The notes under the pieces were generated by a model. That model made no database searches. It was not told the DNA's origin and worked only from the letters and a program-made list of their open reading frames with translations. Positions 8,158 to 16,390 of a stretch of DNA of 64,000 nt are shown here, piece after piece. The stretch spans positions 117,335 to 181,334 of the forward strand of contig JAHFUM010000003.1 in assembly GCA_023265135.1 (NCBI GenBank), written 5' to 3'. This DNA is from Nitrosarchaeum sp. GTDB taxonomy: Archaea; Thermoproteota; Nitrososphaeria; Nitrososphaerales; Nitrosopumilaceae. Made by a program: the position numbers and the translations under genes. Each line of letters opens with the position of its first letter. The first letter of the stretch is position 1.

Positions 8158-10038
8158 TTAGCGAGCTCTCAAGGCATTTAGAATCACAGTTACGTCTAGA
8201 ATTTCTTGAAACAATGCACCATATACCGGAGGAATGTATCCAAACATTGCAATACCTATCAGGACAAAACTTGCTCCAATTCCAAAAAAGATCCCTTGTT
8301 TTACAATCTTTGTAGTATGTTGACTTATCTCAACAGCAGTTGCAACTTTTGTGATGTCATCTACGAGTAGAACAATATCTGATGTTTCTGCAGAAATCGC
8401 TGTTCCACTATATCCCATTGCAATTCCCGTTGTAGCAGTTGCTAAAGAAGGAGCATCATTGATTCCATCACCCACCATGATCACATTACTGTATAATTCC
8501 TTAGTTTTTTTGACAATCTCAACTTTTTGTTCAGGCAATAGATTGGCATGTACTGTAAGTATTCCAGCTTTTTTTGCAATATTGTTTGCATTTTCTAAAT
8601 TGTCTCCAGTTAACATTGCAGTTTGTTTAATGCCAAAATCATTTAATCTTTGAATCATGGATTCAACCCCAGGTCTTATCAAATCACTAAAAACAAGTAT
8701 TCCAGAAAGATTTCCATTTATCGTAACAAATGCCAACATTTTTCCTTTTGAATTAATTTGTGCCTTTGCATTTTGGATGTCTTCTTTTAGTTTCGAATTT
8801 ATTTCTACAAAAATATTTTCTGACCCAATCACAATATGTTGTCCTTCAATATCTCCTTCAACTCCAGATCCTGACATTTCGTGAAAGTTTTTTGGGTTTG
8901 GTAATTTGTCGAATTTACCTTCAGCCATAACCAAAATAGATTTTGCAGCAGGATGGGATGACATTTGTTCAAGTCCTGCCAAATTACGTAAAAGTGTGTC
9001 TGACTCAATATCTCCAATCGGTTTAAGATATTCTAGTTTTGGAGTTCCAAATGTGATGGTACCAGTTTTATCAAAAAGGATTGCTTTTGCCTTCCCAAGT
9101 TGCTCTATTGCAGTTCCAGTTTTTACAACTATACCATTTTTTGCGGCTTTGTTTATTCCGCTGATAATGCCAGTTGGTGTTGCAAAAATTAGTGGACATG
9201 GTGTAGCAACTACCAATACTGAAAGAATTGTCACTGTATTTTGTGTAATGACCCATCCCAAAATACTGACAACGATTACAGTAGGAGTAAACCATACTGC
9301 AAATTTATCAGCTAGTCTTTGGATTGGTGCTTTTTCTAGTTGTGCTTCTCGAACAATCTGAACTATCTTTGCATATTGACTTTCTCCATTAGTTTTTTGT
9401 GCTTCCATTTCAAATGTACTGCCAACATTTACAGTTCCACTCATTACAACATCATGAATCATTTTAATTTTTGAAAGAGGCTCTCCTGTTACAGCAGACT
9501 CGTCAATTTCAACTAAATCATTTTTAGATATTCCATCTACAGGAATAAGTTCCCCTGTGCGAACTACTAATAAGTCACCAGGTTTTACATCCTTGACATC
9601 TATTTCACTTTGAATTCCATCGTTTTTTCTAATAGCTACTCGAGGGGATCTTTTTAACAATTCTTCCAGCGAGTCCTGTGCATGATAAAATGCATAATCT
9701 TCCAGTGCTTTTCCACCTGATTGCATTAGAACAATTATGACACCAGGAAATGGGTTATTTGTGATAATTGATACTAAAATTGCAAGCATTGCAATAATAT
9801 CGGCGGCAAATTTTTTATGAGTCATTCCTTTAATTGTGTCCCATATAATGGGTATGCCCCCCATAACTACAACAACTAACCAAACAAGATGAGCTAGATC
9901 AGGAACATTTGTAATCCATTGAAAAATACTTCCAACAAAGAGTCCACTAATTGCAAAAATTGGAATTGGATAAAGGCGAACTAAATATATAGAATTTTGA
10001 AAATTTATTTCAGACAATTTTAACAAACTTTTCAACAC
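8158..10038 (-). CDS. Heavy-metal P1B-type ATPase with TPC motif
   Basis: A 626-residue metal-pumping ATPase of the inner membrane. Seen in order: TGE of the actuator domain (184-186), the metal-site helix motif ATPCPLIFATP with Cys at 281, the phosphorylation site DKTGT with Asp 323, the P1B-specific SHP of the nucleotide domain (about 365), and GDGINDAP near the hinge. There is no N-terminal HMA or CxxC domain. The membrane motif is TPC, not the CPC of copper and zinc pumps or the SPC of P1B-4 pumps, so the metal is uncertain. The gene stands alone on the minus strand. Confidence 0.92.
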   Translation of the reverse strand: MLKSLLKLSEINFQNSIYLVRLYPIPIFAISGLFVGSIFQWITNVPDLAHLVWLVVVVMGGIPIIWDTIKGMTHKKFAADIIAMLAILVSIITNNPFPGVIIVLMQSGGKALEDYAFYHAQDSLEELLKRSPRVAIRKNDGIQSEIDVKDVKPGDLLVVRTGELIPVDGISKNDLVEIDESAVTGEPLSKIKMIHDVVMSGTVNVGSTFEMEAQKTNGESQYAKIVQIVREAQLEKAPIQRLADKFAVWFTPTVIVVSILGWVITQNTVTILSVLVVATPCPLIFATPTGIISGINKAAKNGIVVKTGTAIEQLGKAKAILFDKTGTITFGTPKLEYLKPIGDIESDTLLRNLAGLEQMSSHPAAKSILVMAEGKFDKLPNPKNFHEMSGSGVEGDIEGQHIVIGSENIFVEINSKLKEDIQNAKAQINSKGKMLAFVTINGNLSGILVFSDLIRPGVESMIQRLNDFGIKQTAMLTGDNLENANNIAKKAGILTVHANLLPEQKVEIVKKTKELYSNVIMVGDGINDAPSLATATTGIAMGYSGTAISAETSDIVLLVDDITKVATAVEISQHTTKIVKQGIFFGIGASFVLIGIAMFGYIPPVYGALFQEILDVTVILNALRAR

Positions 10039-10147
10039 AACCAGAATATTTTAATATAAAACACTACAAATGAGCCAAAATCACGAACATGATGTATTAA
10101 CAGGTTATTTTTTGTATAGTAATTAAATTTTTATAATTAATTTAGAT

Positions 10148-10327
10148 TCATCTGGTTTTTCTTAGAATAAGCTGCATTAGAACTTCTTTTGTGTATTCTA
10201 TTCCATGTTCCTCGTTAGTATGTTTCCCAAATTCTCGTATAACTGAATCAACTTCTCCATCAGCTACAAAGTTGCATTCAAAACCATAATCACTACAACG
10301 AAGTTTTATTGTCATGACAAATTCCAT
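10148..10327 (-). CDS. DUF1059 family small protein, 59 aa
   Basis: The minus-strand frame begins MEFVMTIKLRCSDYGFEC and continues NFVADGEVDSV, then FGKHTNEEHGIEYT. The layout C-x-D-x-G-x-x-C, then VADG-E, then H-x-x-x-x-H-G is the DUF1059 pattern. The two Cys and two His residues may bind a metal or act in redox, but the function is unknown. It lies 23 bases downstream of the C2H2 protein gene and may be co-transcribed with it. Confidence 0.8.
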   Translation of the reverse strand: MEFVMTIKLRCSDYGFECNFVADGEVDSVIREFGKHTNEEHGIEYTKEVLMQLILRKTR

Positions 10328-10350
10328 GGATGTTTATTTTTTGCTGGCAT

Positions 10351-10533
10351 TTAGTGCGCTTTTTCACGCTTTGGTTTTGAGTGGGCTTTAATCATGTGTT
10401 TCTTTGTTCTTTCTGCATCAGTAAATTCCATTTTACATATATGACACATATTTGTAAACTGAGGATTTTTTTTAAATACATTTTTCAAGCGAGTTGTGTT
10501 AATTTTTTTTGAAATTGGTATTTTATATTCCAT
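10351..10533 (-). CDS. Small C2H2 zinc-finger protein, 60 aa
   Basis: A 60-residue basic protein with one classical finger: CHICKMEFTDAERTKKHMIKAH gives C-x2-C, a central aromatic residue, and H-x4-H. The ends are Lys-rich. Tiny C2H2 proteins are numerous in Thaumarchaeota and are presumed nucleic-acid or protein binders. The ATG at 10533 is probably leaderless: a TATA-like TTTTAGTA lies about 25 bases upstream and, above that, one of four TTAACA-N-TGTTAA inverted repeats (10569-10581). The DUF1059 gene follows. Confidence 0.78.
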   Translation of the reverse strand: MEYKIPISKKINTTRLKNVFKKNPQFTNMCHICKMEFTDAERTKKHMIKAHSKPKREKAH

Positions 10534-10568
10534 ATAATATCATTAAATTAGTCATACTAAAACATCAC

Positions 10569-10581
10569 TTAACAATGTTAA
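10569..10581. promoter_or_regulatory. Inverted repeat TTAACAATGTTAA (site 1)
   Basis: Perfect six-base arms around one central base. It lies 36 bases before the start codon of the C2H2 gene (10533, minus), directly upstream of the TATA-like TTTTAGTA. The position suggests an operator or activator site touching the BRE/TATA region. Confidence 0.65.
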
Positions 10582-10658
10582 CTTGAAATAAAGATTCAGA
10601 AACAGATTCAATTAAAACAATAATGCAGAAGCGTATCTAGGGAAAATACAAGCTGTGT

Positions 10659-10751
10659 CTAAGGCAGTAAATGAAAACTTCGAATGTATGAGATGACAAA
10701 CTCATGAATTCTAAGGATTTTCCCTCGGGGTAGATATTGTTGCGTCTGCAT
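10659..10751 (-). CDS. Possible small protein, 30 aa, under a repeat-type promoter
   Basis: The minus-strand frame begins MQTQQYLPRGKILRIHEF and ends RSFHLLP. No family is recognised and there is no ribosome-binding site. It is listed because its ATG lies 37 bases from inverted-repeat site 2 and about 25 bases from a TATA-like CTAAATACT, the same arrangement as the other repeat-controlled genes. The transcript could also be a non-coding RNA. Confidence 0.35.
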   Translation of the reverse strand: MQTQQYLPRGKILRIHEFVISYIRSFHLLP

Positions 10752-10787
10752 TAACAACTATTTTTGATTTTAGTATTTAGATAATGC

Positions 10788-10800
10788 TTAACATTGTTAA
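10788..10800. promoter_or_regulatory. Inverted repeat TTAACATTGTTAA (site 2)
   Basis: A 13-base inverted repeat. Together with the flanking C and T it forms CTTAACATTGTTAAT, shared exactly with site 4 and, on the other strand, with site 3. On the minus side a TATA-like CTAAATACT follows, then ATG at 10751. An extra half-site, TTGTTAAG, adjoins it on the plus side (10801-10808). Confidence 0.65.
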
Positions 10801-11150
10801 TTGTTAAGAATTGAAAGAAAATAGATCCGTTTATTTATTCTAGATCTTGTCATAAGCAGAACATTACAACTTGGACACCATAATTTGTGTTTCAAAGAAA
10901 GTTAAACACATTAAATATCTTTTAATCCATTTTCATATTTTATAGCAGATAATTTTGAAACTATGAAAATAGATGATCCATTGTAGATATACGTCATTTT
11001 TTATGAAAATGTTGCTTCCTAGATGAAATTGGTCTATTGAATACCATGTCTCATGATCAATAGAAATTATTATGGTCAATTTTATTTTTTAAGTCAATGT
11101 TATTTTTTACCATTATAATAAAAATGAAAATAATACCTAATAAAACCAAA

Positions 11151-11163
11151 TTAACAATGTTAA
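11151..11163. promoter_or_regulatory. Inverted repeat TTAACAATGTTAA (site 3)
   Basis: It is followed on the plus strand by a TATA-like ATGATAAATACC (about 11168-11179) and, 37 bases from the repeat, by an ATG at 11200. That ATG probably marks the transcription start region of the membrane protein gene whose coding start is TTG at 11242. Confidence 0.65.
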
Positions 11164-11241
11164 GTATATGATAAATACCACAGAATTACAAAATATATAA
11201 TGAATACAAATAATTTAAGAATTTTCAGGAGTTATTAAAAT

Positions 11242-11625
11242 TTGTCTAATGATAATAATGATATATTAAGTTCTATGGATTCATTTATTGATAAAATTCA
11301 ACATCTAAGAGGAGTTATGCTAGGTGTCTCATTATCGGGTCTAATTTTAGCACCATTTGCTATTGGGATTTCAGTGTATCTCATTAACCATCCTAGATTT
11401 TTACTTCTATTAGACCAAGAAGATGATTTCGGAGTTGTCTTAATATTTCTATTAGTTGGGATACTCATAACGTCAGGAATATGGTTAGTTACAGGATTAA
11501 TACAATTCAGGTCACTAAGTAAGTGGAATAACAGATACTATAATTATTTAAAAAGAAAAGAGAACCTAGATAAATCAATTACAGATACATACTTAGATAA
11601 AAAGCAGACATCCAAGTTTGAATGA
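11242..11625 (+). CDS. Membrane protein with two transmembrane helices, 127 aa
   Basis: Start TTG at 11242, supported by an AGGAG Shine-Dalgarno-like element at 11227-11231. Acidic N-terminus (SNDNNDILSSMDSF), two membrane helices (about 32-52 and 68-90) and a charged, Lys-rich C-terminal coil. No family recognised. The likely promoter holds inverted-repeat site 3. Its 3' end overlaps the convergent winged-helix regulator gene by 33 bases, which could give antisense control. Confidence 0.65.
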   Translation: MSNDNNDILSSMDSFIDKIQHLRGVMLGVSLSGLILAPFAIGISVYLINHPRFLLLLDQEDDFGVVLIFLLVGILITSGIWLVTGLIQFRSLSKWNNRYYNYLKRKENLDKSITDTYLDKKQTSKFE

Positions 11626-11928
11626 ATCATGTAAAGATTTGAAACCTCTTGGAAACAAATGTTCGTATGGTTCTATTATGTCACGACAAAAATTCATTCC
11701 TTTTTGAGTTACTTTAAAAATAGTTACAGTTCTTTTCCCGTCTTCAATTTCTTCTCTTTTTATCATTTCATTAAGTTCCAAATTATCTAAAATTCCCTTA
11801 TGTTTTGAAATATTCAAACCACAAAAACTAAACAAGGAAGTTTGATTAAGTTGACCATATTCAGAAAGAGTAAGAATTATGTCCTTTACAATGTAAATTC
11901 GATCACGATATTTACGAGAATCAGCCAT
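11593..11928 (-). CDS. Winged helix-turn-helix regulator, 111 aa
   Basis: A basic protein with a winged helix: DIILTLSEYGQLNQTSLF, then the recognition-helix region CGLNISKHKGILDNL, then EMIKREEIEDGKRTVTIFKV as the wing, TQKGMNF and a final dimerisation-type helix. This is the common thaumarchaeal PadR/MarR-like layout. It lies in the middle of the region holding the four TTAACA-N-TGTTAA repeats and is a natural candidate for the factor that binds them, though no repeat lies in its own promoter (inference). Confidence 0.75.
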   Translation of the reverse strand: MADSRKYRDRIYIVKDIILTLSEYGQLNQTSLFSFCGLNISKHKGILDNLELNEMIKREEIEDGKRTVTIFKVTQKGMNFCRDIIEPYEHLFPRGFKSLHDSFKLGCLLFI

Positions 11929-11969
11929 ACATCATTACAGAAATCAAACTATTAATCTAATTTTCTAAT

Positions 11970-13190
11970 TTATTTACTGTTTGTAGGTCGTTTACTTAGT
12001 TCCAGATCAATATCAATTACTTTACCATCCCTATAGATCTGAAGTAAAATCTTGTCTCCTACAGATTTGTTTTCTGAGACATATGCAATAAGGTCATCTA
12101 TTCTTTTAACTGGCATGCCATCAATTGAAACTACAATATCAGCACTTGCTATTTCTCTGTTTGAATTAAACAAAGCATCCTTTATTCCTGCTTTATCTGC
12201 AGGTCCATCTTTTATAACAGCATTAATTAGAGCACCCCTAAAATTCTTGGGAAGATTCAATTTTTCAGATAATTTTGGCGTTAGGGTAGTTCCAGAAATT
12301 CCTAACCAAGGGTGAGGATATTCTCCTTTCTCAATTAATACAGGTACAACTTTTTTAATATTATTTGATGGAATTGCAAAGCCAACGCCCGAAAACTCTC
12401 CTACTTTGGATTCAATTGCAGTATTCATTCCAATTAAATTTCCACTGGAATCTAAGAGAGGTCCTCCTGAATTCCCTGGATTAATTGCAGCATCGGTTTG
12501 GATGATATTAGGTATAGAAAATCCTGATTCTTGATTAGGAAGCAATCTTCCAATTTGACTCACTATTCCTGTTGTCATAGTATTGCTTAAACCAAATGGG
12601 TTTCCAATAGCAATTACCTGATCACCAACTTTGACTTGAGAAGAATCGGTAAAAGGTATCGGAGTTATTGAATCATTAGAATAATCATCGGTTATTTGCA
12701 ATACTGCAATATCATTGAATTCATCAGTACCAACCACTTTGGCATTAAAGGCATCACCATTTGAGAGAGTAACATCTACATTAGAAACACCTGCAACAAC
12801 ATGATTGTTTGTAATAATATGACCTTCGTTATCATACACAAATCCAGAACCTAGTCTAGAGGATTGTTGTTCCAAAGGATTACCGTTAATGATAATATTT
12901 GATCTTGTTTCGGTAACAGTGCTAGTTATTTGTACGACTGAATTTTCCAAGTTTTTATAAATTCCACCTAGTTCAGTATTGCTTTGTTCATGTTGAGAAA
13001 TATTGCGAGATTGTACATCTTGACTTGTTTTGCTATTGTTTTCAGAAGTAATTCCTGGAAGAAGTTTTTCATTTGTAACTAGTTGATTTTTCTTGCCAAA
13101 ATAAAAGTCCATAGAAGGTGGAAGAGCAATTGCTACAAGAATTCCAAGAATCACTACTGCTCCAATTAGAAATTTTTGTACGTCATTCAT
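11970..13190 (-). CDS. htrA: HtrA/DegP-type serine protease with PDZ domain
   Basis: A 406-residue membrane-anchored protease for surface protein quality control. There is one N-terminal membrane helix (about 8-26), a trypsin-like domain with the complete triad His 130 (NNHVV), Asp 160 (NDIAVL) and Ser 241 (GNSGGPL), and one PDZ domain (about 300-395). The low-complexity stretch at 35-75 is a linker to the cell surface. Divergent from 13408-13857, with 217 bases between. Confidence 0.94.
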   Translation of the reverse strand: MNDVQKFLIGAVVILGILVAIALPPSMDFYFGKKNQLVTNEKLLPGITSENNSKTSQDVQSRNISQHEQSNTELGGIYKNLENSVVQITSTVTETRSNIIINGNPLEQQSSRLGSGFVYDNEGHIITNNHVVAGVSNVDVTLSNGDAFNAKVVGTDEFNDIAVLQITDDYSNDSITPIPFTDSSQVKVGDQVIAIGNPFGLSNTMTTGIVSQIGRLLPNQESGFSIPNIIQTDAAINPGNSGGPLLDSSGNLIGMNTAIESKVGEFSGVGFAIPSNNIKKVVPVLIEKGEYPHPWLGISGTTLTPKLSEKLNLPKNFRGALINAVIKDGPADKAGIKDALFNSNREIASADIVVSIDGMPVKRIDDLIAYVSENKSVGDKILLQIYRDGKVIDIDLELSKRPTNSK

Positions 13191-13359
13191 ATGTTATCAA
13201 CCACATGTTTTGAAATGCATTCTATGTTATTTTTATTCCAGTCCATAAAAGAATTAAGCAGAAGTTTTTCATATTTTGGAAATTGTGTAATTTTTCGGTT
13301 CATTTTACAAATATCCTTTTTTCATTGATGATATTGCACATGTTGTATTTATCACATGC

Positions 13360-13372
13360 TTAACATTGTTAA
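13360..13372. promoter_or_regulatory. Inverted repeat TTAACATTGTTAA (site 4)
   Basis: It lies 36 bases before the ATG at 13408, with TTAATAA (13380-13386) as a TATA-like element between. With its flanks it reads ATGCTTAACATTGTTAAT, 18 bases identical to site 2. Confidence 0.65.
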
Positions 13373-13407
13373 TCGAAAGTTAATAACATCCACAAACAAT
13401 CTAATTT

Positions 13408-13857
13408 ATGAACAATTCAACTAATCTTATTTCAAAAGAAACTGAAATAATTGAAATCAATAAGGAAGTTCAAAAAATTTCCATATGTGAAATAATGAAA
13501 AACAACACATCAGATATTATTCAAAAACTAGAAATAGAACTTCCAATTCTTTTTCAAAACTATTCAGACCTATATTCCAGATATCTTCATTCAATAAAAG
13601 ATTTATTTGGAGTATGTCATATCGCAGAAAAACAATATTTTGACAAGATGCAAGTTGATCAAGATGTCTTAAGAGCCTTTGATGATTATTTGAAATTTAT
13701 TGCACATATTACCGAATCACAGATTGGAACATCTACAGAGTTTCTAAAATCGTATGTCCAGTTTAGACTAGCATTAGTTGATTCTTGGGATCAGTATGCC
13801 CATATCATGATGAACACATATGCCAAAATGTTATCGCAGTTTGTTCAGAAGAAATAA
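13408..13857 (+). CDS. Helical protein of unknown function, 149 aa
   Basis: An all-helical, cytosolic protein rich in Gln, Tyr and Phe, ending MLSQFVQKK. The central part (LFQNYSDLYSRYLHSIKDLF) and length recall phasin or PhaE-like proteins, comparable to the protein at 37718-38140, but no family signature is certain. Its promoter carries inverted-repeat site 4 directly upstream of the TATA-like element; the ATG at 13408 is probably leaderless. Confidence 0.65.
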   Translation: MNNSTNLISKETEIIEINKEVQKISICEIMKNNTSDIIQKLEIELPILFQNYSDLYSRYLHSIKDLFGVCHIAEKQYFDKMQVDQDVLRAFDDYLKFIAHITESQIGTSTEFLKSYVQFRLALVDSWDQYAHIMMNTYAKMLSQFVQKK

Positions 13858-14028
13858 TAAATTTCATAAAACCATCATAACATCAATAGATAATATTTCA
13901 AACTAGGCATTATTCTCAATAGATAAAATAAAAATTTACAAACTTCTTTAATCAGTTAATACAGTAATTTGGGTATGGTAAACCATGGCTTTTCATAATA
14001 GATTTGAGTGGAAGGAGATTTTATCTTA

Positions 14029-15315
14029 ATGTCAAAACACAGATTAAAAAAACTCTCAAAGATTTTTGGTCCCGGAATAGTGACTGGTGCTTCAGATGAT
14101 GATCCATCTGGAATTGCAACATATACTCAGGCAGGAGCACAATATGGAACTGGAGCACTATGGTTTGCCTTGTTTCTCTATCCATTAATGGCAACAGTGC
14201 AGGAAATGTGTGGAAGAATAGGTCTTTTAACTGGAAGCGGGTTGGCAGGAATCATTAAAAAAAAATATTCTAAAAAAACAGTTTTCCCAATAATTACATT
14301 ACTTCTTGTTGCAAATACAATTAACATTGGTGCAGATATTGGTGCAATGTCTGCTTCTGTAAATCTGATATTCCCTGGATTTCCAATTCTTCTTATAACA
14401 TTGCTTTTTACTGCAACAATAATTTTATCAGAAATTTTAATTCCGTATCAAAAATATGTCAGGATATTAAAATATCTGACACTTTCCTTACTTGCATATT
14501 TTGTTACTGCTCTAATTATTGGAGAGAACTGGCAAGAAGTATTTACAGCAAGCATTGTTCCACATGTAGAATTCACATCAGCATTTTCCATGATGTTCGT
14601 TGCACTCTTTGGAACCACAATATCGCCCTACTTGTTTTTCTGGCAGACATCAGAGGAAGCAGAAGAAGATGTTGCTAAAAATAAAATTAAAGATATGGGA
14701 GAAGGGAAACCACACATCACAAAGCGTGAAATCAAATTGATGCGAATAGATGTTATGTTGGGAATGGGTTTTTCTCAAATGATAATGTGGTTTATCATTA
14801 TGACTGCTGCAGGAACTCTTCATACAGGTGGGATTTCAGATGTCATAACTGCAGATCAAGCTGCAAAAGCATTAGAACCGCTAGTACATACATTTCCAAA
14901 TTCAGGACAAATTGCAAAAACAATCTTTGCATTAGGAGTAATAGGTACAGGTATGTTGGCAATTCCAATACTTTCCGGATCTTCAGCATACGCATTATCA
15001 GAAGGGTTTGGTTGGAAGGAAGGGTTAAGTAAGAAATTCAAAGAAGCAAAATCATTCTATTTGATCATTGCTTCTTCTACAGTGGTTGGATTATGGATTA
15101 ATTTTATTGGATTGGATCCGATCAAAGCATTATACTATACTGCAATAATTAATGGGATAATCGCAGTTCCGTTACTAATAGCAGTCATTAAAGTGGCAAA
15201 TGACAAGAAAATACTTCATACACATACAAACAAAAGACTATCCAATGTTTTAGGATGGTTTACGGTTGCAATAATGGGATTTTCTATTATTATCATGATC
15301 TTTACAATGGTGTAA
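14029..15315 (+). CDS. NRAMP-family divalent metal transporter, atypical metal site
   Basis: A 428-residue integral membrane protein with about 11 helices. Helix 1 carries GASDDDPSGIATY where classical NRAMPs have DPGN, and helix 6 has GTTISPYLFFWQ where they have the MPHN motif. The metal-binding Met is therefore replaced by Ser, so transport of Mn or Fe is uncertain. Start: the ATG at 14029 is preferred over the in-frame GTG at 14008 because GGAGA (14014-14018) lies just upstream of it. An inverted repeat ATGGT-AA-ACCAT is at 13975-13986. Confidence 0.88.
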   Translation: MSKHRLKKLSKIFGPGIVTGASDDDPSGIATYTQAGAQYGTGALWFALFLYPLMATVQEMCGRIGLLTGSGLAGIIKKKYSKKTVFPIITLLLVANTINIGADIGAMSASVNLIFPGFPILLITLLFTATIILSEILIPYQKYVRILKYLTLSLLAYFVTALIIGENWQEVFTASIVPHVEFTSAFSMMFVALFGTTISPYLFFWQTSEEAEEDVAKNKIKDMGEGKPHITKREIKLMRIDVMLGMGFSQMIMWFIIMTAAGTLHTGGISDVITADQAAKALEPLVHTFPNSGQIAKTIFALGVIGTGMLAIPILSGSSAYALSEGFGWKEGLSKKFKEAKSFYLIIASSTVVGLWINFIGLDPIKALYYTAIINGIIAVPLLIAVIKVANDKKILHTHTNKRLSNVLGWFTVAIMGFSIIIMIFTMV

Positions 15316-15422
15316 ATGAGTGAAGATTAGATAAAATCACAATTTTCAGATAAATAATCATGAACATGTTTATTGGATAAAATATATTTGTACATTAAAT
15401 AACATAAACAAAATTTACAAAC

Positions 15423-16325
15423 TTGTTGACCGTCTCACAGAATAAACGTCTTGGTTATGCATTTGCATTTTTATCTGCACTAACATTTGGTCTTGTTTCT
15501 GCCATGGCAAAACCACTAGTGTCTTCAGTTAATCCGTTATTGCTTGCATCGTTTGTTTACTTGATTTCAGCTGTTACACTTACTCCACTTGCTCAGAAAA
15601 TAAAATTAGGATCTATGAAAAAAAGAGATTATTATATAATACTTTTAATTTCAATATCAGGAGCCATAATTGCTCCGAGTTTGTATTTTAGTGGGTTGAC
15701 TCATACATCAGCTTCTGATGCTGCCTTGTTGGCAAATGGAGAATCATTCTTTTCAGTTTTATTGGCAATAATATTTTTTAAAGAAAAATTAAATACATTT
15801 GGATATGTTTCAGTCTTACTTATTTTGGTAGGATTAATCATAGTAACTACAGATCTAAATTTTTCAGATTTCACTCTTGAACAAATACACTATCAAGATG
15901 TTTTAGTTATAACATCAATGTTATTTTGGGCATTGGATAATAACCTCAGTAGGATAATTGCTCAAAAACTCCATTCTGCAAAAATTGTACAAATAAAATC
16001 TGCCATAGGAGGCACATCACTCTTTTTGATAACCGTGTTTTGGTTTAAAATTCCATTAGATTTGGATGTCGAACAAATACCTGCAATCATTTTACTTGGA
16101 ACAGTAGGATTTGCATCATCGCTCTATTTTTTCTTAAATGGACTCAAACACATTGGAACAATCAGAACCATAATGATATTCTCACTGTCCTCAGTATTCG
16201 GTTTAGTATCTGCCTTCATACTATTGGGGGAACAGATTAGTTTCTATCAAATCATCGCTGCAGGAATCATGTTTGGTGGAGTTTATCTTATGAATAAAAA
16301 AGAGTCTTCAATTAGTCCAGCATAG
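15423..16325 (+). CDS. DMT-superfamily (EamA) transporter
   Basis: A 300-residue protein with ten transmembrane helices in two EamA repeats (about 8-140 and 155-292), each ending with a glycine-rich helix (LLILVGLIIVTTD; MFGGVYLMN). DMT proteins export or exchange small metabolites; the substrate cannot be read from sequence. Start TTG at 15423 (or the next TTG at 15426). A TATA-like AAAATATATTTG lies about 35-45 bases upstream. Confidence 0.88.
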   Translation: MLTVSQNKRLGYAFAFLSALTFGLVSAMAKPLVSSVNPLLLASFVYLISAVTLTPLAQKIKLGSMKKRDYYIILLISISGAIIAPSLYFSGLTHTSASDAALLANGESFFSVLLAIIFFKEKLNTFGYVSVLLILVGLIIVTTDLNFSDFTLEQIHYQDVLVITSMLFWALDNNLSRIIAQKLHSAKIVQIKSAIGGTSLFLITVFWFKIPLDLDVEQIPAIILLGTVGFASSLYFFLNGLKHIGTIRTIMIFSLSSVFGLVSAFILLGEQISFYQIIAAGIMFGGVYLMNKKESSISPA

Positions 16326-16390
16326 ATTTTTCAGTAATCAAACGCCTATTGAGATTTATGTAAAATTATAGAATTTGATTATTAAAAACA

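Larger units (their letters stand above)
10534..11241. other. Regulatory intergenic region, about 700 bases
   Basis: It holds three of the four TTAACA-N-TGTTAA inverted repeats (10569-10581, 10788-10800, 11151-11163), each followed by a TATA-like element and an ATG (10533 minus, 10751 minus, 11200 plus). Between them is a 30-residue reading frame (10659-10751, minus). The stretch 10800-11150 is AT-rich with nothing else recognised. Confidence 0.6.

Noticed and set aside
10640..10700. Possible degenerate C2H2 frame (NENFECMR then stop)
   Set aside because: Too short, no start signal, no His pair after the stop; overlaps the better supported minus-strand frame.
13931..15424. The 15-base string AAAATTTACAAACTT before both the NRAMP-like and DMT genes
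   Set aside because: Exact repeats of this size are expected by chance in AT-rich DNA; the two copies lie at different distances from their start codons and show no dyad symmetry.
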